Part shown: positions 52,030-59,476 of the stretch, piece after piece
Layout: the number at the start of each line of letters is the position of its first letter
Numbering within the stretch: position 1 is the first letter of the stretch
From: Cytophagales bacterium
GTDB taxonomy: Bacteria; Bacteroidota; Bacteroidia; Cytophagales; Spirosomataceae
Direction: 5' to 3'
DNA: 64,000 bases
Assembly (NCBI GenBank): GCA_024742395.1
Contig: JANSYO010000001.1
Coordinates: 62,001-126,000 of the forward strand
Notes under the pieces: model-generated
Told to the model about the DNA's origin: nothing
The model's database searches: none
The model's input: the letters and a program-made list of their open reading frames with translations, nothing else
Program-made: the position numbers and the translations under genes

Positions 52030-54387
52030 TTATTCATTTCTCAGACTATCAACAGGATTCATTAATGATGTTTTTATCACTTGAAAGCCAATGGTAAATA
52101 GTGTAATCATAACAGATCCTATGGCGGTCACAATAAAAACTCCCCAACTGATATTAATTCTGTAAGTATATTTTTGTAGCCACTCAGTCATGAAATACCA
52201 TGAAACTGGAGCTGCAATCAAACATGCCAACAGAACCAAAACAAGAAACTCTCTGGTCAACAGCTGTAAGAGACTGCCTACCGATGCACCCAATACCTTA
52301 CGAATACCAATCTCTTTGGTACGTTGCTCAGCAACGAAACTAGCTAAACTAAATAGACCTATACTTGATATAAATATTCCAATGAAAGTGAAAAATAAAG
52401 AGAGTTTGCTCAGCATTGCCTCCGTCTTGTATTCACTTTTAAAAACATCTTCAAGCAGAGTATACTCAAATGGATAATCAATGTGATTTTTATCAAAAGC
52501 AGCTTTCACTTGTGCAATCTGATTAGCCAAATTATCATTATCACTTAGTTTTATATAGTAATGCTGACCCACATTTTCAGAGTACATCATAACTAAAGGC
52601 TGTATTTTAGACTGCAAATTATCGTTATGAAAATCGTCCAAAACGCCAATAATACGCCCCTCTCCATTCCACATTTTTAGCTTTTGACCTATGACATTTT
52701 CAAGTGAATACCCCATGAGATTCATAGCCGTGGAATTAATTATATAATTTGAAGAGTCTGTATTACTGTTAAAATTCCTGCCGGCCAGCATTCTGATTTC
52801 CATAGTAGGTATAAATTCAGAATCACATCGAAAAATTTTAAAAATCGTAGACGAGTTGGCAGGCTTTCCATTCCAAACTGGATCTGTGGTAGTAATAGGA
52901 ATAGTGAAAACATTACTTCCCGCAAAAGTCATATTCTTCACAAATGGCAATTGCCTTACATCATTCTTTAAACCTTCATAGTGTTTAACAATTTCATCAT
53001 TTTGATTAATTACTAGTATATTATTCTTATTAAACCCCAGGTTCTTCTTATTGATAAAATCCATTTGTTTGTAAACTAATACACTCCCTATCACCAGAAG
53101 AATAGCTGTTGAAAATTGACCAGTTACTAAAATTTTACGGAGCAAGGCACCATTCGAATTTATAGAAACTCCGCCCTTCAGTGCCTTTATAGGCTTTACT
53201 TTAGAAAACCTATACGCCGGATAACTCCCTGCCACTAACCCCGTAATAACAGTAAGGATAATTAAGGCTAAAAGAAAAGCTGGATCAATTGGCATCAGCG
53301 AAATTGATTTGCCTGTTACCTGATTAAAAAGCGGCATAGATAGAAATAATAGAAAGAAAGCCAGAATCATGGATATAAATGAAGTTATAATTGCTTCAGA
53401 AATAAACTGAACAACCAAACTGGACTTCAATGCTCCTACTGATTTTCTTACCCCTATTTCTTTTCCCCGTATAGTGGATTTAGCTATAGAAATATTAATA
53501 AAATTTATACATGCCATGGCCAGAATAAACAAGGCTATTAAGCCAAAAAGGGTTACTTGCCATATTTTCCCACCTACATTTTTACCGTTTTCAAAATCAC
53601 TATGTAGCCTTAGTTTTGAGTATTGATAAATGAAAGGAGAGGTAGTACATTGGCCGCAATTCTTTTGTATCAAACCCGATATTTTTCTATTTACCTGTTC
53701 CTTCATTTTGTAGGACTTAAGCATCAATAGCGTAGAAATAGCCCCACTTTGCCAATTTTGCGTCCAGGGATTCTCCTTTAAATAAAGTTCTATCGGAAGT
53801 ACAAAGTCAACTCGTAAAGATGAGTTATCAGGAACATCATTAAAAACACTATTGACTTGCAAGGTATGATTAGAGCCTACAATGAGCATTTTACCTATAG
53901 GATCTTCATTTTTAAACAGCTTTTCAGATAACTTTTTTGATATCGAAACAGAATTGACTCCACTTAAAGGCACCTCCTTACTCCCGTTTATAATATTGAA
54001 GCTTAAAATCTTAAAGAACGCAGAATCAGCATAAATCCCATTTTCAATAAAGCTTTCGGTTTCATGTTTAATTAACAGATCGGTTGGATAACTTTGATGT
54101 GACACCAATTCTACTTCTGGTATTTCATTTTTTATTGCCTCTTTTAATTTGGATGGAGTCGCAGGATAAGTTTCTACTTTCCCATCTTCATAGGTATTAT
54201 TTACGAGTACTTTAAAAATTCTGTCTGTATTAGAATAGTGTTTATCAAAAGATAACTCATCCCATATCCATAAACCAATGAGAAGAGTTACAGTCATTCC
54301 AACAGCAAGTCCACTTATATTAATCAAAGAATAAAGTCTATTTCTGACTATATTTCTCCAGGCTATTTTAATATAGTTACGTATCAT
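52030..54387 (-). CDS. MacB/FtsX-type ABC permease (array member 6)
   Basis: This permease is about 785 residues from MIRNYIKIAWRNIVRNRLYSLINISG. That ATG (54387) is chosen because all other members start at the same motif and the spacer upstream matches that of member 5; an ATG 27 bp earlier is in frame. Coupling motifs are RGKEIGVRKSVGALKSSL and RTKEIGIRKVLGASVGSL; the tail is NPVDSLRNE. By eye it is more AT-rich than its neighbours. It is bracketed by the 160-bp direct repeats, which suggests it entered or was duplicated as a unit between members 5 and 7. Confidence 0.93.
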   Translation of the reverse strand: MIRNYIKIAWRNIVRNRLYSLINISGLAVGMTVTLLIGLWIWDELSFDKHYSNTDRIFKVLVNNTYEDGKVETYPATPSKLKEAIKNEIPEVELVSHQSYPTDLLIKHETESFIENGIYADSAFFKILSFNIINGSKEVPLSGVNSVSISKKLSEKLFKNEDPIGKMLIVGSNHTLQVNSVFNDVPDNSSLRVDFVLPIELYLKENPWTQNWQSGAISTLLMLKSYKMKEQVNRKISGLIQKNCGQCTTSPFIYQYSKLRLHSDFENGKNVGGKIWQVTLFGLIALFILAMACINFINISIAKSTIRGKEIGVRKSVGALKSSLVVQFISEAIITSFISMILAFFLLFLSMPLFNQVTGKSISLMPIDPAFLLALIILTVITGLVAGSYPAYRFSKVKPIKALKGGVSINSNGALLRKILVTGQFSTAILLVIGSVLVYKQMDFINKKNLGFNKNNILVINQNDEIVKHYEGLKNDVRQLPFVKNMTFAGSNVFTIPITTTDPVWNGKPANSSTIFKIFRCDSEFIPTMEIRMLAGRNFNSNTDSSNYIINSTAMNLMGYSLENVIGQKLKMWNGEGRIIGVLDDFHNDNLQSKIQPLVMMYSENVGQHYYIKLSDNDNLANQIAQVKAAFDKNHIDYPFEYTLLEDVFKSEYKTEAMLSKLSLFFTFIGIFISSIGLFSLASFVAEQRTKEIGIRKVLGASVGSLLQLLTREFLVLVLLACLIAAPVSWYFMTEWLQKYTYRINISWGVFIVTAIGSVMITLFTIGFQVIKTSLMNPVDSLRNE

Positions 54388-54518
54388 AATTCTAGTTTTT
54401 AATGCATTTCGCATTGTTATAAGTAATATGTCTCTTTCTCACTTCTACGATCATCCTATTCACTTCTTAAACTTTTGACAGGGTCCATTAATGCGGCTTT
54501 GATAGCCTGAAAACTCAC
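54356..54518. repeat. Imperfect direct repeat, copy 2 (flanks array member 6)
   Basis: This copy contains the working 5' end of member 6, a 68-bp spacer and the functional last 20 codons of member 7. It corresponds base for base, in order, to 51770-51931. Confidence 0.8.
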
Positions 54519-56858
54519 TGTTAATAAAGTAATTAAAATTGCTCCCACACCGGCTAAAAGAAAAATCCACCAAGCCATATTGGTTCTGTAGGTATACCTG
54601 CTCAAAAAGGCATCCATGCCCCACCAAGCCAAGGGCACAGCTATAAACATGGAGATGCACACTAACCACACGAAGTCTTTTGAAAGCATGGCCCAAAGAT
54701 TTGGTACAGAGGCCCCCAGAACTTTTCTTACTCCTATTTCTTTGGTACGTTGCTCTGCTACAAATGAAGCCAGACCGAATAAACCTAAACAACTGATCAG
54801 AATAGCCAGCACAGTAAATACACTTGCCAGAGAACCAATGCGTTCTTCCATGGCGAATTTCCGGCCATATTCTTCGTCAATAAACTGATAGTCAAAGGGA
54901 AGGCTAGGAAAATGCTCCTTAAAAACCCTTTCTATTGTAGTCAGATTTTCCTTGGCAGACTTCTCTGGATTTAACCTAAGGTTATAAAAATTAGAATTCT
55001 CATACCGGTCAAAAGCATAAATAGCCTGTTTTACCGGCTCATAAGGCGACTGGGCAATGATATCATCAACCACTCCCACAATAACCATAGGGGGGTCTAT
55101 GCTTTCTTCGTTATCGTCTCTTAACTGCAGACCTATAACATCCGTCTTGCCTATGTATTTTACAAAGGTCTTGTTCACAAGAATGGCATTAGAGTCTGTT
55201 GACATTTCTCTTGACAAATCTCTCCCTGCAATAATTTTCATTCCTAATGATTTGGCAAACTCCGGAGAGACTTCAGTCCAGGCAAAATCTTCCTGAAAGC
55301 CTTCAGGTTTACCTTCCCATAAAAAACCAGAACGGTTAGAATAGACGTCTGTAGTGGGGCTACTACTGGTAGACATCTCCACCACAGCACCACTGTTAAG
55401 AAACTGAGTTCTCATAAAATCTGCCTTACCACTGAACTCAGTAGACATGGCGGGTAATTGAACCATTCCTTCTTTATTATAACCAATAGGTCTGTTCTTT
55501 GTATGGTTTATCTGCCTCATGACTAAGGAGGTACCTATAATCAAGGCGATAGATACGGTAAACTGCATAACCACCATCACCTTTCTTGGAATGGCCGCTA
55601 GTTTACCTGCCTTAAATGTCCCTTTAAGAACCTTAACGGGCTGAAAGGAAGAAAGATACAGTGCAGGATAACTACCAGAAATTATAGCCGTAAAAGCAAT
55701 AAAACTAAGGCTAGCCAGCCAAAAAGTACCATTCAGCCATGGAAACTCAATTTGTTTGTCGGCCAGATCATTAAAGGGATTCAAGAAGAGTAAAACCAAA
55801 ATCAAGGCAATAACAAAGGCCAAAACCACCACCAAAAAAGATTCGCTTAGAAATTGATAAATTAATTGAGTTCGTAAAGAACCTATAGACTTTCTTATCC
55901 CCACTTCTTTAGCTCTTTTCTCTGATCGGGCTGTGCTCAAATTCATAAAATTAATACAGGCCAAGAACAGCACAAAAACCCCTATGACTCCAAAGAGCCA
56001 AACCAATTGAATTCTGCCACCGGCTTGGACACCATTCTCAAACAATGATCTCAGATACCAATCTTTCATGGGATGTAAAATCAACGTTGGGTTATAGTCC
56101 TGAAAATCTTCTCCGGCTGCATCGTATTTTGCCTTGGCAATTATTTTAGAAACCCCTTCTACAGTCTGATTCTCTTTCACCTGAGCAAACAACTGAAATG
56201 AATTGTTCCCCCAGCCATCCATTGAATTCTTAACCCATTCATTCTCTGCTACATATTGATCCCAGGGCATTAAATAATGGGTATCATAAAAGCTGGTATT
56301 GAATGGAAAATCTTCATAAACTGCCGTCACCTTCATATCGGTTCGGTTATTGACTTTTACGATTTCCCCTATCGCATCCTTTTCACCAAAAAGAGCTTTT
56401 GCCGTGGAAGCAGAAAGCATAATTGACTTTATCTCTTTTAAGCCCTGCTTTTGGCCCGCAATGACCTTTACGTCAAACATCTCTGGCCCGGCACTCTGCA
56501 TATAATTACCCGTCTTGTTTATTGTAATATCGCCTGCTCTTAAGTATCGAGACTGTGTCCAGGTACTCATTACTATATGCTCAAAATACTGGTTATAATT
56601 ATTTTTTAACTCAAACTCTAATGGACGCGGTATGGCCTGACCAGTACTTACTGAGCCATTAAAAGTTTGACTCTGCCAAAACTGACCTATTTTATCCTTT
56701 TTAGAAAAATAGCTATCATGTGTAAGCTCACCGCTTACCCAAAGGCCGATCATGATGGTCACAGCCATCCCTAAAGCTAAGCCTAAGACATTGATAAGTG
56801 AATAGGTAGGGTGATTCAGAAGATTTCTCCAGGCTATTTTAATGTAGTTTTTAAGCAT
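54456..56858 (-). CDS. MacB/FtsX-type ABC permease (array member 7, first of operon B)
   Basis: An 800-residue permease that begins MLKNYIKIAWRNLLNHPTYSLINVLGLALGMAV. Coupling motifs are RAKEVGIRKSIGSLRTQL and RTKEIGVRKVLGASVPNL; the tail is MDPVKSLRSE, with Asp instead of the usual Asn. It is the first gene of operon B: the 178-bp region upstream holds the enhancer palindromes and a sigma-54-like promoter only about 35 bp before the ATG. Its 3' end is the source of the remnant at 51869-51931. Confidence 0.94.
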   Translation of the reverse strand: MLKNYIKIAWRNLLNHPTYSLINVLGLALGMAVTIMIGLWVSGELTHDSYFSKKDKIGQFWQSQTFNGSVSTGQAIPRPLEFELKNNYNQYFEHIVMSTWTQSRYLRAGDITINKTGNYMQSAGPEMFDVKVIAGQKQGLKEIKSIMLSASTAKALFGEKDAIGEIVKVNNRTDMKVTAVYEDFPFNTSFYDTHYLMPWDQYVAENEWVKNSMDGWGNNSFQLFAQVKENQTVEGVSKIIAKAKYDAAGEDFQDYNPTLILHPMKDWYLRSLFENGVQAGGRIQLVWLFGVIGVFVLFLACINFMNLSTARSEKRAKEVGIRKSIGSLRTQLIYQFLSESFLVVVLAFVIALILVLLFLNPFNDLADKQIEFPWLNGTFWLASLSFIAFTAIISGSYPALYLSSFQPVKVLKGTFKAGKLAAIPRKVMVVMQFTVSIALIIGTSLVMRQINHTKNRPIGYNKEGMVQLPAMSTEFSGKADFMRTQFLNSGAVVEMSTSSSPTTDVYSNRSGFLWEGKPEGFQEDFAWTEVSPEFAKSLGMKIIAGRDLSREMSTDSNAILVNKTFVKYIGKTDVIGLQLRDDNEESIDPPMVIVGVVDDIIAQSPYEPVKQAIYAFDRYENSNFYNLRLNPEKSAKENLTTIERVFKEHFPSLPFDYQFIDEEYGRKFAMEERIGSLASVFTVLAILISCLGLFGLASFVAEQRTKEIGVRKVLGASVPNLWAMLSKDFVWLVCISMFIAVPLAWWGMDAFLSRYTYRTNMAWWIFLLAGVGAILITLLTVSFQAIKAALMDPVKSLRSE

Positions 56859-56892
56859 GCTTGTTTCTTATTAATTTTCTTCTTTCTTCAAG

Positions 56893-56909
56893 TTCACACA
56901 CCATGCCAT
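56893..56909 (-). promoter_or_regulatory. Sigma-54-like promoter of permease operon B
   Basis: The minus strand reads ATGGCAT-N7-GAA. The -24 GG is intact; in the -12 box G is kept and C replaced by A. It lies 64 bp downstream of the centre of the proximal palindrome. Confidence 0.62.
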
Positions 56910-56963
56910 GATCATAAATGATTGACTATGTTCTATTTACAATAGCTACACGACTCCAAATTT

Positions 56964-56997
56964 GTTCACTATCGAACATTTCCATTTGATTTCGTAC
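56964..56997 (-). promoter_or_regulatory. Enhancer palindromes of permease operon B
   Basis: A good copy GTTCACTATCGAAC (56964-56977) is followed 20 bp on by a degenerate copy ATTTGATTTCGTAC (56984-56997) that keeps only the GTAC half. Centres are 64 and 84 bp from the -24 GG. Confidence 0.62.
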
Positions 56998-57016
56998 AGC
57001 ATGAAGCCCTGGCGGC

Positions 57017-57040
57017 TTACTCATTCCTTTAACTTTCTAC
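57017..57040 (-). pseudogene. Short permease-tail remnant (VES-stop-RNE-stop)
   Basis: Just past, and overlapping, the stop of array member 8 in another frame, the minus strand reads GTA GAA AGT TAA AGG AAT GAG TAA. This is the array tail VESLRNE-stop with TTA changed to TAA. Only 24 bases long, so it is less certain than the remnant at 51869. Confidence 0.5.
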
Positions 57041-59439
57041 TCAATCCTCATGGCATTCACCTGATTAGCTAAAGCAGCTCTAATAGAATGATAAGCTACT
57101 GCCAGCATAGTCAGAAAGAGCACCAGCATAGCTGAATAAGCAAACACCATCGGATTAATAGAAGTACGGTAAGTGAAAGTATCTAACCAACTATCTAAAA
57201 AATAGTAAGAGATAGGAAAGGCCAGAAGACAAGAAATACCTACTAAAATGAAAAAGCTTTTGGCCAGTAAGAACACGATTTGATGACTCTCTGCTCCCAT
57301 TACTTTTCTAACTGCAATTTCCTTTTTACGCTGCTGGGTTGTGTAGGCTATTAAACCTAATAAACCCAAGAAAGCTAAAACGATAGTTAAGCCAGAGAAA
57401 GTAGAGAATAATTGCCCTCTTTTTTGATCTACTTCAAACTGAGCCTTGAAGTCCTCTTCCGCAAAAGAATACTCCATAGGTTCTTTAGGAAAGGACTTTT
57501 TATAGATTTTCTCGATAGCCGCTACCGAATTGGCAATGTCAGTGCCATCAACTTTAAACTGCATTGAGCCATTATTATGCGTGTAGGTAAGCATAAGTGG
57601 TTCTATCGGATTATAAATAGACCTCATGTGAAAGTCTTTCACTACACCTATCACATATAAATACGGCTCTGCATCGTTCCCCTGATTTTTAATTCGTTTT
57701 CCAATGGCTCCTGAACCCCAGTTCATTTTACGAACGAAAGTCTCATTCACTAATACATTGATACAAGAATCCGGCCTGTCAGAGAGCCTGAACTGACGAC
57801 CTTCAGCCATTTCTATTCCAAAGTTATCCAGGTAATTTTCGTCTATACCAAAATTATCTATTCCCTGCGAAATGAAACCTCCTTCTGTTTCTACTTCAAA
57901 AAGATTGTAGTTCTGACCCGAGGTTCCCGGCGTATAATAAGAAGTAGAAACCTGCTTAATTTTGGGATTTTGAAGAGCCTCATTTTTAATAAATTCTAAA
58001 GTGCCCACATTTCTACTTTCAATAAAAGGAAGCGAGAGCACCAAAATATTTTCTTTGTCATAGCCTAAATCTCTGTTTTGCAGAAAACTTAATTGATTGT
58101 ATATAATCCAGGTGGAAATAAGCATGATAATAGAAACTGTAAACTGAACTACTACCAGGCTTTTGCGTAGTCCGGCATTTGATGATGATTTTGAAAGTTT
58201 ACCTTTCAAGACAACCAATGGATTAAATTTTGATAGAAAAAATGCGGGATAACTACCACCAATAAATCCCGCAAGCAAAACGATGCCTAGGGTGTAGATC
58301 AACGTTAGTGGCTGAAGCAGATAAGAGAAAGAAAACGTTTTACCTGAAATCTCATTAAAAGAAGGTAAAAGCAAAGCTATAAACAGCAAACTTAGGGCAA
58401 AAGACAAGAAAGAAAGCAACATGGATTCTGTTAAAAACTGAGCAATGAGTTGCCCCTGCACTGAGCCCGAAACTTTTCGAATCCCTATTTCTTTGGCCCG
58501 TCTGGCTGAGCGGGCCGTGGTGAGGTTCATATAATTTATACAGGCAATTAATAGTAGCAATACTGCAATCGCAGAAAAAGTATAGATGTAATTTATGTTT
58601 CCTAATGGCTCTGGTTCGTACTTCAGCTTGCTTTTTAAATGAATATCTGTAATGGCTTGTGTATGATAGGTCATCGTCACCCCGAATGGCTCAAAAATAG
58701 ATTGCTGATACTTAGGATAGATATCTGTAAGCTTTTTCTCGAAAGATGAAGGCTCAAAACCCGGTTTTAAGAGTACATAAGTAAGAGCCCCGAAATTACC
58801 CCATTGGCCCGGTCTGTTCAGAAAGTCTAGTGTGGAAATAGAAATAAGTGAATTAAAAAGGACATGTGAATTCTCGGGCACATCTTCAATAACTCCGGTA
58901 ACCTTATAAACAGCTGTACCTTCTCCTTCTAAAGATTTACCCAAGGCCTCCTCGGGCTTACCGAAAAACTTAAGAGCTGTTGATTTAGTTAATACAATAT
59001 TATTTGGCCCTTCGAGTGCTGTTTTGGGGTCTCCCACTATAAATGGATGTGTAAAAACTGCGAATGCATTGCTATCAGCAAAAAACACCTTCTCAATATA
59101 TAACTCCTTTCCATTGTTTTTCAACAAGGTGTTTTCATTGCCTGGCAAATACCTGACGGCTTGTTCTACCTCACTGTAATCAGTCATAAGTGCCGGCCCC
59201 ATAACCATAGGACTAATGGCCACCTTGTCTGTTTTATCCGGCTCAACAAGCTCAGAACTTATTCGGTAAATTCTGTCTCCTTTTTCATGGTAATTGTCAA
59301 AACTCAATTCGTCTTTGACATAATAAAACAAGAGCAGACTAAAGGTTAGGCCTATAGTCAAACTGAGAATGTTCAGAGCGGTGAAACTCTTATCCATTAA
59401 GAGATTTCTCCAGGCTATTTTAATGTAATTCTTAAGCAT
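57037..59439 (-). CDS. MacB/FtsX-type ABC permease (array member 8)
   Basis: The 800-residue permease begins MLKNYIKIAWRNLLMDKSFTALNILSLTIGLTFSLLLFYYV. The first coupling motif is standard (RAKEIGIRKVSGSVQGQL); the second is altered, RKKEIAVRKVMGAESHQI, with Ala in place of the Gly that all nine other members keep. Its tail, NQVNAMRIE, is also the most divergent in the array. It is the last gene of operon C, 37 bp after member 9, and a second permease tail in another frame overlaps its stop codon. Confidence 0.93.
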   Translation of the reverse strand: MLKNYIKIAWRNLLMDKSFTALNILSLTIGLTFSLLLFYYVKDELSFDNYHEKGDRIYRISSELVEPDKTDKVAISPMVMGPALMTDYSEVEQAVRYLPGNENTLLKNNGKELYIEKVFFADSNAFAVFTHPFIVGDPKTALEGPNNIVLTKSTALKFFGKPEEALGKSLEGEGTAVYKVTGVIEDVPENSHVLFNSLISISTLDFLNRPGQWGNFGALTYVLLKPGFEPSSFEKKLTDIYPKYQQSIFEPFGVTMTYHTQAITDIHLKSKLKYEPEPLGNINYIYTFSAIAVLLLLIACINYMNLTTARSARRAKEIGIRKVSGSVQGQLIAQFLTESMLLSFLSFALSLLFIALLLPSFNEISGKTFSFSYLLQPLTLIYTLGIVLLAGFIGGSYPAFFLSKFNPLVVLKGKLSKSSSNAGLRKSLVVVQFTVSIIMLISTWIIYNQLSFLQNRDLGYDKENILVLSLPFIESRNVGTLEFIKNEALQNPKIKQVSTSYYTPGTSGQNYNLFEVETEGGFISQGIDNFGIDENYLDNFGIEMAEGRQFRLSDRPDSCINVLVNETFVRKMNWGSGAIGKRIKNQGNDAEPYLYVIGVVKDFHMRSIYNPIEPLMLTYTHNNGSMQFKVDGTDIANSVAAIEKIYKKSFPKEPMEYSFAEEDFKAQFEVDQKRGQLFSTFSGLTIVLAFLGLLGLIAYTTQQRKKEIAVRKVMGAESHQIVFLLAKSFFILVGISCLLAFPISYYFLDSWLDTFTYRTSINPMVFAYSAMLVLFLTMLAVAYHSIRAALANQVNAMRIE

Positions 59440-59476
59440 AGTTTATCAGTTTTGTGTTTTGACTATTTAAAAGGTC

